NCBI RefSeq assembly: GCF_002836205.1
Contig: NZ_PJBE01000012.1
Coordinates: 310,001-374,000 of the forward strand
Reading direction: 5' to 3'
Length of the DNA: 64,000 nucleotides
Source of the DNA: Shewanella sp. Choline-02u-19
Lineage (GTDB): Bacteria; Pseudomonadota; Gammaproteobacteria; Enterobacterales; Shewanellaceae
Part shown: positions 17,622 to 25,857 of the stretch, one piece after another
Numbering within the stretch: the stretch's first letter is position 1
Layout of the letters: the number at the start of each line of letters is the position of its first letter
The notes under the pieces: generated by a model
Databases searched by the model: none
What the model saw: only the letters and a program-made list of their open reading frames with translations
Told to the model about the DNA's origin: nothing
Program-made: the position numbers and the translations under genes

Positions 17622-18686
17622 ATGGCAGAATTAAAGAATGATCGTTATTTACGTGCTTTATTAAAACAGCCTGTCGACAGAACACCTGTCTGGATGATGC
17701 GTCAAGCTGGTCGTTATCTTCCTGAGTACAAAGCAACCCGCGCTCAAGCTGGTGATTTCATGTCGCTTTGTAAAGACAAAGATTTGGCTTGTGAAGTGAC
17801 CTTGCAACCACTACGTCGTTATGACCTAGATGCTGCGATTTTATTCTCTGATATTCTGACTATTCCTGATGCGATGGGACTTGGTCTGTATTTTGAAACT
17901 GGCGAAGGCCCACGCTTTCAACGTCCAACCGATACTATCGACTCAATCAAAAAGCTTTGCATCCCAGATCCAGAAGACGAGCTTGGTTATGTGATGCGTG
18001 CTGTCAGCACCATTCGTCGTGAGCTTAAAGGCGAAGTGCCTTTGATTGGTTTCTCTGGCTCTCCTTGGACACTAGCGACTTACATGGTTGAAGGCGGTTC
18101 AAGCAAGACTTTCGAAAAGATCAAGAAAATGGCTTATGAAGAGCCAAAAACATTGCACATGTTGCTTGATAAGCTAGCTGACTCAGTCATCTTGTACCTG
18201 AACGCTCAGGTTGCTAACGGTGCTCAGTCACTTATGATCTTTGATTCATGGGGCGGTGCACTTTCTCACCACGCTTACCGTGAATTCTCACTGCGTTATA
18301 TGCAGAAAATCGTTGATGGCTTAACTCGCCATGCAGACGGTCGTCAAGTGCCAGTGACTCTGTTCACCAAAGGTGGCGGACTATGGCTTGAATCTATGGC
18401 TGAAACAGGTTGTGATGCCTTAGGTCTAGATTGGACTGTTGATATCGGTGATGCACGTCGTCGTGTTGGGCATAAAGTTGCTCTTCAAGGAAACATGGAC
18501 CCATCTGTACTTTACGCCTCTCCTGAGCGTATTCGTCAAGAAGTAGAACAGATTCTATCTTCTTACGGTGAAGGTACTGGCCACGTATTTAACTTGGGCC
18601 ATGGTATTCACCAACATGTTGATCCTGAGCATGCGGGCGCGTTCATCAACTCAGTTACTGAGTTGTCAGGTAAATACCACAAGTAA
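17622..18686 (+). CDS. hemE: Uroporphyrinogen III decarboxylase
   Basis: Cytoplasmic haem-biosynthesis enzyme that removes four acetate carboxyls from uroporphyrinogen III to give coproporphyrinogen III. The 354-residue length is typical. The N-terminal signature PVWMMRQAGRYLPEY carries the conserved substrate-binding Arg residues. DAAILFSDILT supplies the conserved catalytic Asp. GFSGSPWTLATYM and the C-terminal FNLGHGIHQHVDPEH motif are also present. It is a single gene followed by a terminator. Haem supply fits a cytochrome-rich organism. Confidence 0.98.
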   Translation: MAELKNDRYLRALLKQPVDRTPVWMMRQAGRYLPEYKATRAQAGDFMSLCKDKDLACEVTLQPLRRYDLDAAILFSDILTIPDAMGLGLYFETGEGPRFQRPTDTIDSIKKLCIPDPEDELGYVMRAVSTIRRELKGEVPLIGFSGSPWTLATYMVEGGSSKTFEKIKKMAYEEPKTLHMLLDKLADSVILYLNAQVANGAQSLMIFDSWGGALSHHAYREFSLRYMQKIVDGLTRHADGRQVPVTLFTKGGGLWLESMAETGCDALGLDWTVDIGDARRRVGHKVALQGNMDPSVLYASPERIRQEVEQILSSYGEGTGHVFNLGHGIHQHVDPEHAGAFINSVTELSGKYHK

Positions 18687-18710
18687 GCCACTACTTCAGT
18701 AGTTTGGTTT

Positions 18711-18738
18711 AAAAGGCTCAGTTTACTGGGCCTTTTTT
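18711..18738 (+). terminator. Rho-independent terminator after hemE
   Basis: A GGCTCAG / CTGGGCC stem (7 bp with one G-T pair) and TTTA loop, followed by six Ts. Confidence 0.85.
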
Positions 18739-18789
18739 GTGGACGCTATTTGATGATATCTAGAGTATTTTGTGCTTCGATAGGAGTCG

Positions 18790-19065
18790 GTTTAACACCT
18801 AATCGGTTGCTGTTCAATTCTAAAGTCACTGCCTTTTCTGGGCTGACTTTCGATTTCACCGTTTTAAAGCGATAACTGTTGCCTCACAATCGACAGTCGC
18901 ACCCCAAGTTGTGGCAATGCCGTTTGAGTCGCTGCTGCTTTCCTGTAGTGGCAATAATAGCTAAGTGTCGATATAACCTTGCAGTGATGTGAGCGGGGTC
19001 TTTAAGCCGTGCGACAGGTGCAACATAAACTCATGCCGTTATTCTTTTTGTAGGTAAATAGCTTT
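18790..19065 (-). pseudogene. Decayed fragment of a sensor histidine kinase, paralogous to the kinase at 25858-27330
   Basis: Bases 18950-19040 match 26456-26546, inside the phospho-acceptor (DHp) region of the intact kinase, at 88 of 91 positions by eye and in the same orientation. Downstream on the minus strand, about 18860-18930 reads QTALPQLGVRLSIVRQQLSL and stops, matching QTALPQLGVGLAIVRQLLEI of the intact kinase. A weaker match continues through the SQPGKG segment. The two blocks are fused near 18927, so roughly 430 bp of the kinase core is missing. Stops and frameshifts exclude function. It marks a past duplication or rearrangement of the 25.8-kb locus. Confidence 0.8.
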
Positions 19066-19673
19066 AATAATTATTATTAAAAATCAATAATGGTCATTAT
19101 ATTTCTACTTGAGGACTCGTGCTTTATAAAATAAAACATGTGTTAATGAATAGTAATAATTAGGAATGAATATCATTTAAATTAATGTATTAAAATTGTA
19201 GCCGATGAAATGTTCTGAGCAAGGTTTAAAATGTAATTATTACTGCATCGTAATATACAATTTCTTTGTTTCATTAAGTTTATATACAATGAGTAAATTA
19301 GGACTAGTGATTTTTATTCTAAACGATTTCATACGAAAGTACGTAACATTGAGAATGCAGGCGCTTACTTTAATAGAACGCCACATCTAAATTGAACGTT
19401 TGTAAATGTAAGATCTCTAATTGTAAGTTATTGATATAGTTGATTTACATTTTTCACTTCTATATTCGTTGTTGATATTTTAAAGCCATTTTTTGTTTTA
19501 TATGACGAGGAGTGTGACTGAATGTATCATTGCTATTGGAATCTATATAGCTTGGGTAATGATTTAATTACATTTTATTTTTTGTATTCATGTCTATATG
19601 TGATTACTATAGCTGCAAGTGCTATTGTTTAGTAATAATTTAAATATTAATATATATTCATGGATGTATTGTA
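19066..19673. other. AT-rich stretch without a supported gene
   Basis: About 600 bases of visibly AT-rich DNA between the kinase fragment and the first LysR gene. A 61-codon frame at 19205-19390 has no ribosome site or recognisable product. The promoter of the LysR gene must lie near the right end. Confidence 0.5.
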
Positions 19674-20675
19674 ATGCGAAAGGAACTCTCTAAATTAGAT
19701 TATTTCACACTTAAAGTTCTCATAGGTTTATTTGAATTTAAGAACTGCAGTGTCGTAGCTGAGAAACTAAATACAACTCAGCCTAAAGTCAGCCGTGCCT
19801 TAAGCAGCCTCCGTGAAGTCATCCAGAATGAACTGTTTGTGCGTCAGCAGTATGGTTTACAACCCAATTCGATGGCCGAAAAAATCTATCCTTTGGCTAA
19901 ATCGATAGTCGCTACACTGGAAGAAATAGATCAGGTGGCTATGAGTCAATCAGGTGTAAGACGTGTTGTTAATGTGGCGGTTCAGGAGCATATGTCTGCA
20001 TTTTTTTTGGAGGCAATATCGGAAGTTTGTGTTCATTTGAAACAGGAAGTGAGCGTTAACATTCAGCCCTGGTGTGATAATGTTTCCCAACTGATTGCCC
20101 AAGGTAAGCTGGACTATGCAATCACTGCTAACTCGACTTATCACGAGATGATAGAAAACCTTGAACTGGGTGAGGTAAGTTATCGGTTCGTTGTCGCCAA
20201 GAAAGGTCATCCCATTTTTCGAAAGCCCCTGAGTTATTCATCGCTTATCGAAAATCGACTGGTTTTTATCAATTATTGCCAGGTGGGCTCAAAGCCTAAC
20301 TGGTTCGAATCCATTGTGAAGCTACGAGGTGAGGAATTAAAGCTAATCTTAAAGACCTCTTGCCACAACATGGCGCTGGATCATATCGTTAAATCCGATG
20401 ACGTGTGTTGTACCGCATCCATTTTTGCCTATCAATATTTTAAGAATCGTGATGATACTGACTTTATCGATGCGACAGACTTTTGTCATGTTGAGTTAGC
20501 TAAGGCTAAAAAAGAATTGGAGCCGGCAGAGCATCAAAAATATTATTATTACCTGCAATATCATCATTCTAATGAGAATGAATTTACACATCTTTTGTCG
20601 GAAATAATGAAGCGAAAAATTGACTTTATGCAAGACGAATATGAGCAGGCAAAATCACTCGTCACTATAGAATAG
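19674..20675 (+). CDS. LysR-family transcriptional regulator
   Basis: 333 residues. An N-terminal winged helix-turn-helix (about residues 8-68: SVVAEKLNTTQPKVSRALSSLRE, then LFVRQQYGLQPN) precedes a LysR-type effector domain with the usual hydrophobic alternation. It resembles the neighbouring LysR gene at 20912-21877 in the segment FxRxxxGLxPNxxAxKIYP, so the two are probably paralogs. They converge and flank the NrfCD-type cytochrome operon on one side. LysR proteins are common next to Shewanella flavocytochrome/tetraheme genes (for example IfcR), so control of the downstream operon is a reasonable inference. The effector is unknown. A GTATTGTA-rich leader without strong Shine-Dalgarno precedes the ATG. 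Confidence 0.85.
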   Translation: MRKELSKLDYFTLKVLIGLFEFKNCSVVAEKLNTTQPKVSRALSSLREVIQNELFVRQQYGLQPNSMAEKIYPLAKSIVATLEEIDQVAMSQSGVRRVVNVAVQEHMSAFFLEAISEVCVHLKQEVSVNIQPWCDNVSQLIAQGKLDYAITANSTYHEMIENLELGEVSYRFVVAKKGHPIFRKPLSYSSLIENRLVFINYCQVGSKPNWFESIVKLRGEELKLILKTSCHNMALDHIVKSDDVCCTASIFAYQYFKNRDDTDFIDATDFCHVELAKAKKELEPAEHQKYYYYLQYHHSNENEFTHLLSEIMKRKIDFMQDEYEQAKSLVTIE

Positions 20676-20831
20676 ACCCCGCTAACATCAGGCTATCGAT
20701 AGTTTAACGCTAATGGAATCTTTCTAGATGAAAGGTTTCATTAGGGGGTCTAACTTGCCGTTTAATCGCTAGGGGAAAATGGTATACCTGCGTTTAACCT
20801 GAATCCGTATGTTCTGTGTCGATATTTCCTC

Positions 20832-20863
20832 AAAAAATAGTGAGTACTTGTTCACTCACTATT
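20832..20863 (-). terminator. Terminator of the minus-strand LysR gene
   Basis: A perfect 10-bp inverted repeat (AATAGTGAGT / ACTCACTATT) with an 8-base loop. Read on the minus strand it runs into six Ts. It lies about 50 bases after that gene's stop codon. Confidence 0.75.
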
Positions 20864-20911
20864 GATGTCCAAGGACAGATGGCTAAGCCCATTATTAATA
20901 ATGCCAAAGTC

Positions 20912-21877
20912 TCAGTGCAGTGCAGTGTTGACCAAACCTTGAATTTGAGTGGATAACCATTGCTGGTTAGGCTCTGCTTTGGCCTTATTGTAAACCAGAT
21001 ATAAAGTTGGCACCTTGATTTGCATATAGAGTCGCTCTGACTCGACATCTGAAATCCGACAAGCATGCAGGTTGTGGGTACTGTTTATCATGTTATATAT
21101 GGAGCTGTAGGGGAGCAAGGCGACGGCTTGGGTTGATCTTAGGTATTCAAATAAGCCGGATAGACTGCTGAGATCCATCTCAGTGTTAAGTTGAATACCG
21201 TTTAAATGGCAATAGGCTTGAAATGGACTCATTTTTTGTTTAGTAACATCAACATTCACATTAACAAATGGATACTCAGCAATCGATTCTAAGGTGATCT
21301 CTTGTTTGAGTATTGGATGTTCATGGTGGCAGATGAGAAATAATTTATTCAGTTTTTTTAATGGAATGGCTTCGAGCTGCTCATCTATGTCCTTGATGTC
21401 CTCAATCATGTTGCAGCAGCACAGACCTATATTGACCTCACCGGTGACGATACTATCTATTGAATTTCTTGTGCAGGTTGAGATATTAAAGCTCATATCT
21501 TTTCCCGCGTTTCTAATCGAAGTTAATAGTACTTTTGGGAATGTGTAGGAGATCAGATCAGGTGAAGCTATTTCAAAGTGATGAGTCTGTTCGACACTAT
21601 TTTCTCCGTGTAGCTTTTGCAGGTTTTTCGAACATTCTACAATCTCCTTCACAATAGGGTATATTTTCCCTGCGAATTCATTTGGTACTAGCCCATGTTT
21701 TTTTCTGATGAATAGCTCATTGCCAAAGATTTCCCTAGCATGCTTGAGGCATCGACTTATTTTCGGCGCGGGTATGTTTAACTGGTGAGATACTGACGTT
21801 GCCGATTTACTCTCATAGAGATGAACTAGTATATTTAAACTGAGTAAATCCAAGTCGCTAAAGCTTATATCCCTCAT
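20912..21877 (-). CDS. LysR-family transcriptional regulator
   Basis: 321 residues with an N-terminal winged helix-turn-helix (SATSVSHQLNIPAPKISRCLKHARE, then LFIRKKHGLVPNEFAGKIYP) and a LysR effector-binding domain. It is transcribed away from the cytochrome operon that starts at 22420. The roughly 540-bp gap between them is very AT-rich and is the classical position for a LysR regulator controlling a divergent target. The effector domain has several Cys residues (for example in GLCCCNMIED); a redox or metal role is possible but only a guess. It is paralogous to the convergent regulator at 19674-20675. Confidence 0.87.
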   Translation of the reverse strand: MRDISFSDLDLLSLNILVHLYESKSATSVSHQLNIPAPKISRCLKHAREIFGNELFIRKKHGLVPNEFAGKIYPIVKEIVECSKNLQKLHGENSVEQTHHFEIASPDLISYTFPKVLLTSIRNAGKDMSFNISTCTRNSIDSIVTGEVNIGLCCCNMIEDIKDIDEQLEAIPLKKLNKLFLICHHEHPILKQEITLESIAEYPFVNVNVDVTKQKMSPFQAYCHLNGIQLNTEMDLSSLSGLFEYLRSTQAVALLPYSSIYNMINSTHNLHACRISDVESERLYMQIKVPTLYLVYNKAKAEPNQQWLSTQIQGLVNTALH

Positions 21878-22323
21878 TTATAATGCCTCTTTAAAATAGT
21901 TTTTACTTATTTAATAATAATCTTTTTTCATTCTTTATGTTGTTTTATTTAAATTGATTTGTAAAATTGTCTATTAAGTCACTTATTTTGTTATTCACAT
22001 TTTTGATAATAACTATCTCTATATTAAATATCTCAATGTTGATTTTCTGATAAGTAATTAAATTTGTAAATTAACCCGCGCCACTTCAGGCTATTGTTTT
22101 TGAAGGTAATTATTGGATGCCCTATCTGGTTTGTACTAATTTGTTGTTTATTTGTTTTGTAATTGGTTTTAGTTTGTGAGTATTTTTGTGTGGTTATATT
22201 TGAAATTTAAATTTTAAATATATGTAATTTCAATAATTAAAATTGTCTTTTGTTAATTTTAGTTTTTAGAAGTCATGTTTGATCTTGTTATTTAAATATA
22301 AAAATACCAGTTAATTTGATTGT

Positions 22324-22337
22324 TTGATTTGAATCAA
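22324..22337 (+). promoter_or_regulatory. FNR/EtrA box upstream of the NrfCD-type cytochrome operon
   Basis: TTGAT-TTGA-ATCAA is a perfect match to the FNR consensus TTGAT-N4-ATCAA. Its centre (22330.5) lies 41.5 bases before a start at about 22372, the position predicted from the -10-like AATACT at 22360-22365. This is the standard class II activation geometry. It implies induction under anaerobic conditions. Confidence 0.75.
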
Positions 22338-22359
22338 TGTTTTAAAGGTATGGAATGCG

Positions 22360-22365
22360 AATACT
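22360..22365 (+). promoter_or_regulatory. Candidate -10 element of the FNR-dependent promoter
   Basis: AATACT matches TATAAT at four of six positions. The spacing to the FNR box is exactly that of class II FNR promoters, where no good -35 is needed. Confidence 0.45.
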
Positions 22366-22419
22366 GATGACGTTTTAAAAGTTAAATATAATAATCAAAC
22401 TGTAGTTTTGGAGGCTTTT

Positions 22420-22920
22420 ATGAATGTATCAATTATTTTAAGTTATGCTTTTATGTACTTTGTTTTTTTCCTTGTGGTGCCATTTGTTTTAGTGATGTTT
22501 ACGCTTACTTGTATAAAGTTTTTTAAACCAACCGATACGGAATCTATTTGGGAGGACATAAAATTTAGCCGTCACCCAATGGAACCTAAAGCGGCCTGCT
22601 TCATTAATAATTTAAATACCATAGTTAAAGACAAATACAATATTTTATATGGAACCTGTCTCGATAGCATTCTAGATATTGATAAAGCGGAAACGTCAAC
22701 CGATGTCCATTCCTATCTAAGAGGATGTCATCTGGATTATGTGCTGGTCGATAGTCAATCCTCATCAGTAAAACTAGTGATCACCGATCCTGAGCATAAC
22801 TCCCCCGAGCAATCTAAATTTATTGATAATTCATTAGCCGAAGTCGGGGTTAAAGTCATTCACCTGGCCAAGAATCAAAAGTGGGATGAAAGTCTTATCA
22901 GAAATGGCTTAGCCGCATAG
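22420..22920 (+). CDS. Small membrane-anchored protein of unknown function, DUF2726-like
   Basis: 166 residues from the ATG at 22420, which has GGAGG six bases upstream. A TTG at 22408 would add MEAF but lies on top of that ribosome site. One long N-terminal membrane segment (about residues 4-30) is followed by a soluble domain. The pattern LDYVLVDSQ...VKLVITDPEH..PEQSKFIDNSLAEVGVKVIHL resembles the core of DUF2726 (a nuclease-like fold in which DxVLxD, then a Glu/Asp-x-Asp segment recur). The match is by eye and the catalytic Glu is not evident. It is the first gene after the FNR promoter and precedes the cytochrome genes by 86 bp. Its role there is unknown. Confidence 0.65.
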   Translation: MNVSIILSYAFMYFVFFLVVPFVLVMFTLTCIKFFKPTDTESIWEDIKFSRHPMEPKAACFINNLNTIVKDKYNILYGTCLDSILDIDKAETSTDVHSYLRGCHLDYVLVDSQSSSVKLVITDPEHNSPEQSKFIDNSLAEVGVKVIHLAKNQKWDESLIRNGLAA

Positions 22921-23006
22921 TCGAACTGAGTGCCGTAGCATCGACTGCGGCATCACCTTTTCTATTTTATTATAAATCAGTATCACTCGTTATGTGAGGG
23001 CTCATT

Positions 23007-23474
23007 ATGTCCAGAATTGATAGATTTTCCGTCCCATTACTGGTATCCGTGCTAGTGCTGGGATCCTACTCTGCTGCAGTGACTGCAGCGACAGCGGAGT
23101 TAAAAATAAACCAGAATAAACAATGCATCATGTGCCACAAGCGCAACGGGAAAATGTTTGGGCTTCATGCTAATGATGCATTGGATCTAACTTGCCAAAA
23201 TTGCCACGGAGAAAAGACAGGCCATCCTAGAAAAGCATCCGAGCTTATTGGGTTTGGCACTAAATCTGTCGCCAAAAGTGCAGTTCAAACTGCGGTATGT
23301 CTTCAATGTCATGATGTAGAAACGCTGAGTCAGGCCGATTGGACCCACGATGTGCATTCCAACAAGGTTAATTGTGCCAGTTGCCATCAGCTACACCCTG
23401 AAGTCGACCCTATCATAGGCGTGACAGCGCCTGAACGTAGCGAAATGTGCAGCGGCTGCCATAGTGCCAAATAA
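23007..23474 (+). CDS. Periplasmic pentaheme cytochrome c, NrfB-like
   Basis: 155 residues. A signal peptide (about 1-29, ending AVTAATA) exports it to the periplasm. Five CXXCH haem-binding motifs lie at residues 40, 63, 98, 123 and 148, matching NrfB (five haems, similar size), the electron carrier between NrfCD and the nitrite reductase NrfA in E. coli. Here nrfC-like and nrfD-like genes follow immediately (16 bp gap), but no nrfA is present. The likely job is to take electrons from the NrfCD-type quinol oxidase complex and pass them to another periplasmic carrier such as the tetraheme cytochrome at the operon's end. Confidence 0.9.
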   Translation: MSRIDRFSVPLLVSVLVLGSYSAAVTAATAELKINQNKQCIMCHKRNGKMFGLHANDALDLTCQNCHGEKTGHPRKASELIGFGTKSVAKSAVQTAVCLQCHDVETLSQADWTHDVHSNKVNCASCHQLHPEVDPIIGVTAPERSEMCSGCHSAK

Positions 23475-23489
23475 CCAGGAGGATACCCA

Positions 23490-24167
23490 ATGAAAAACTC
23501 AAGAAGACTCTTCCTTAAGAGCGCGTGTGCTGTCGTCGTTGCCGCATCGGGTTATACGATTGCTAAGAGTTCCACTGAGTCTGTGGAAATGGACGGGAAA
23601 AAATATGCCTTGGTGCATGATGAAACGAAATGTATTGGTTGTGATGCCTGCTCCATTGCCTGCCGAGAGGTGAATCAGGTTCCCGAGGGGGTCAGTCGTT
23701 TGGAGATTGAGCGTGAAGGGCCCTATGGGGAATATCCAGAGCAATATTTTCGTTTTACGCGTAAATCTTGCCAGCAATGTGAAGATGCCCCATGTGTCAA
23801 AGTTTGCCCCACCGGGGCCGCTTATAAAGATCCTGAAACGGGCATAGTCAGTGTCAATTCCTGGAAGTGTGTTGGTTGCCAATATTGTATCGCCGCCTGT
23901 CCCTATCAGGTGCGCTTTATTAATCCTGTAACCCATGCCGCTGATAAATGTGATTTCTGCAAAGAGACGCGCTTAAAAGAGGGGAGACAGCCCGCATGCG
24001 TGTCAGCATGTCCGACCCAGGCACTAACCTTTGGGGATTTGAAAGATCCTGACTCAAATCTTGTCAAAGTACTTAAGACCGCTCCCAATTATCGCAGTAA
24101 GACTGAGCTTGGCACTCGGCCTAAAGTTTTCCGTATTGCATCACAAGAAGGGGATATAACGCTATGA
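23490..24167 (+). CDS. Periplasmic 4x[4Fe-4S] ferredoxin subunit, NrfC-like
   Basis: 225 residues. The N-terminus carries a twin-arginine motif (SRRLFLK) and hydrophobic stretch, so it is probably exported folded by Tat. Sixteen cysteines are arranged in four clusters: CIGCDACSIAC, CQQCEDAPCVKVC, CVGCQYCIAAC and CDFC...CVSAC. This is the pattern of NrfC/PsrB/SirC subunits that couple a membrane quinol dehydrogenase to a periplasmic cytochrome. An AGGAGG ribosome site precedes it. Its stop overlaps the start of the nrfD-like gene (ATGA), indicating translational coupling. Confidence 0.93.
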   Translation: MKNSRRLFLKSACAVVVAASGYTIAKSSTESVEMDGKKYALVHDETKCIGCDACSIACREVNQVPEGVSRLEIEREGPYGEYPEQYFRFTRKSCQQCEDAPCVKVCPTGAAYKDPETGIVSVNSWKCVGCQYCIAACPYQVRFINPVTHAADKCDFCKETRLKEGRQPACVSACPTQALTFGDLKDPDSNLVKVLKTAPNYRSKTELGTRPKVFRIASQEGDITL

Positions 24168-25105
24168 GTCCATTCCATTTTGATGGCCTAGTCTGGCATT
24201 GGCCAATCGCCATTTATCTGTTTCTGGCTGGAGTATCCGCCGGAGCAATATCCTTTGCCATACTACTCAAACATTTTAAGTTGGGTAAAGACGCGTATAA
24301 ATCCGGTTTCATTCAGGCCGCTTGTCTCATCGCTCCCCTAGCCGTCTTCGCAGGGCTTGGGATCTTGGTGCTGGATCTTACCAAGCCATTCGATTTTTGG
24401 AAGATCTTGGTTTTTTACAATAGTACTTCCGTGATGTCTGTTGGTGTTGCCGTACTTATGATCTATCAACTGATCCTCTTTGCCTGGTTAATCTGTGTAT
24501 TTAAAGCGCCGGTACTGAATTGGTGTAATGGCCGTTGGCCTCTAGTGATCAGGTTACTGAATACTCTGGTTAAGCATGAGCCAAGCATTACGGGGTTTTT
24601 AGCCATATTCGCGATTTCTCTGGGGGCTTACACCGGCTTCCTGCTTTCTGCGCTGACCACTTATCCTATGTTGAATAATCCGGTATTGCCCTTGCTATTT
24701 TTGATCTCTGGCTTGTCTTCTGGTGCTGCTGGAACCTTGCTCGGTGGTGTGTTGCTTAAAGGAGATCCAGACGGCAAAGAAGTGCATTTCATACACAATA
24801 TAGAGATCCCGATCATTTTGGTGGAGATGGTGCTGTTGTTTACCTTCTTCATCGGACTCATCCTCTCGGGGGGGCAGAGCAAAATCGCTGCCATGAGAGC
24901 CATCGGAGAAGGTTTTTGGGGCTGGGTATTCTGGGGGGGAATAGTCGTGTTGGGTCTAAGTTTACCACTGGCGTTTAATCTCTTCATGAAAGCGTCTTCG
25001 AAGCGAAAATTCTCCTATGTCGCTATCACCGCCAGTTGCAGCCTAATTGGAGTATTACTGCTGCGTAATTTTATTCTCTATACCGGACAAATGACTGTCG
25101 CTTAA
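24164..25105 (+). CDS. Membrane quinol-dehydrogenase subunit, NrfD/PsrC family
   Basis: 313 residues with about eight hydrophobic segments, as in NrfD. The N-terminus FHFDGLVWHWPIAIYLFLAGVSAG is typical of the family. The protein is expected to hold a menaquinol site and pass electrons to the NrfC-like subunit. It overlaps the upstream gene by four bases. In Shewanella oneidensis the analogous SirCD pair can partly replace the quinol dehydrogenase CymA (established knowledge), so this pair may offer a CymA-independent route for electrons. The terminal acceptor is not encoded here. Confidence 0.92.
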   Translation: MSPFHFDGLVWHWPIAIYLFLAGVSAGAISFAILLKHFKLGKDAYKSGFIQAACLIAPLAVFAGLGILVLDLTKPFDFWKILVFYNSTSVMSVGVAVLMIYQLILFAWLICVFKAPVLNWCNGRWPLVIRLLNTLVKHEPSITGFLAIFAISLGAYTGFLLSALTTYPMLNNPVLPLLFLISGLSSGAAGTLLGGVLLKGDPDGKEVHFIHNIEIPIILVEMVLLFTFFIGLILSGGQSKIAAMRAIGEGFWGWVFWGGIVVLGLSLPLAFNLFMKASSKRKFSYVAITASCSLIGVLLLRNFILYTGQMTVA

Positions 25106-25126
25106 CTATCAAATTTGGAGTTCACC

Positions 25127-25417
25127 ATGTTTAAAGCCTTAGTATTATCAATACTACTAAGTTTCTCTGGAGCAGTATTTGCGGGGGGAATTGCTGATTC
25201 CCATACCAAAATGTCAGGGTGTGAAGCCTGCCACGAAGATGGGGTCCCCTCGGACGATGGGGCCTTTGAAAATGAGGCTTGTGCCTCTTGCCACGGGCCC
25301 TTGAAGGAGTTGGACAGTGATGTTCATAAGAATCATGAAGGCGCCATGTTGTGTAATGACTGTCATCTGGTGCATGAGGAAGCATTGGCTAAGGACTCCT
25401 GCAGTCGTTGTCACTAA
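25127..25417 (+). CDS. Small periplasmic tetraheme cytochrome c (CctA/STC-like)
   Basis: 96 residues from the ATG at 25127 (GGAG seven bases upstream; a TTG at 25115 overlaps the ribosome site). A signal peptide ends at about residue 19 (AVFAG). Four CXXCH motifs begin at residues 32, 52, 76 and 92; the last histidine is the final residue of the protein. The segment GCEACHEDGVPSDDGAFE closely resembles the small tetraheme cytochrome CctA and the haem domain of fumarate-reductase flavocytochromes of Shewanella. It is likely the diffusible periplasmic acceptor for the NrfBCD-type complex encoded upstream. Confidence 0.9.
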   Translation: MFKALVLSILLSFSGAVFAGGIADSHTKMSGCEACHEDGVPSDDGAFENEACASCHGPLKELDSDVHKNHEGAMLCNDCHLVHEEALAKDSCSRCH

Positions 25418-25857
25418 TTCGATCGTGGACAAGTCTGATTAAGTTGAAGCCAGCCACCAATAAGAGCTGACTGACGAACACTGGTCCAAGCAGGCTTGCT
25501 TTAGCCATTTATTTTACCGTACGACAAGGATGTACTTGGGCAGGACGCCATTTTATTTGCCTCACTCTTAAACTTTAGAGTCGCACCCAACCTCCAAATG
25601 GGTTTGGCCACTCCCTCACGAGGGTGGTCTTTCTTTTTTAGACGTTGCTCTAACTGACCATAATGACCTTGGTCTGGCCTGATTGATCATTCACTAAAGC
25701 TCAGCGGCTGCAAGTGTCGATTCTGCACCTTTCCAAGATTTCTATCCTAAACACAGGGACATGCTCCCTATCACTTTTCGATAGCTTTGTTCTGTACTAC
25801 GCTTTGCTTAGATTAACTCTGTCAGAGTGTCTAAACGCGTATCGTTCGAGATAAACT
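25418..25857. other. Intergenic region between the tetraheme cytochrome gene and the kinase gene
   Basis: 440 bases between convergent genes. Apart from the terminator listed separately I see no gene, repeat or convincing regulatory site. Confidence 0.5.
25606..25639 (+). terminator. Probable terminator of the NrfCD-type operon
   Basis: A GC-rich hairpin (GGCCA..CCCT / AGGG-TGGTC, with a 2-base bulge and CACG loop) is followed by a T-rich run. It lies about 190 bases after the tetraheme cytochrome stop codon. Confidence 0.5.

Larger units (their letters stand above)
21878..22419. other. AT-rich divergent regulatory region
   Basis: About 540 bases between the minus-strand LysR gene and the plus-strand cytochrome operon. 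No gene is supported. It holds the FNR box and promoter listed separately, and runs of A/T consistent with bent or xenogeneic-silencer-bound DNA. Confidence 0.6.

Noticed and set aside
19205..19390. 61-codon reading frame in AT-rich DNA
   Set aside because: AT-rich sequence gives such frames by chance; no ribosome site and no recognisable product.
20708..20753. Hairpin AATGGAATCTTTC / GAAAGGTTTCATT after the plus-strand LysR gene as a terminator
   Set aside because: Two mismatches in the stem and no T run follow; left out of the feature list.
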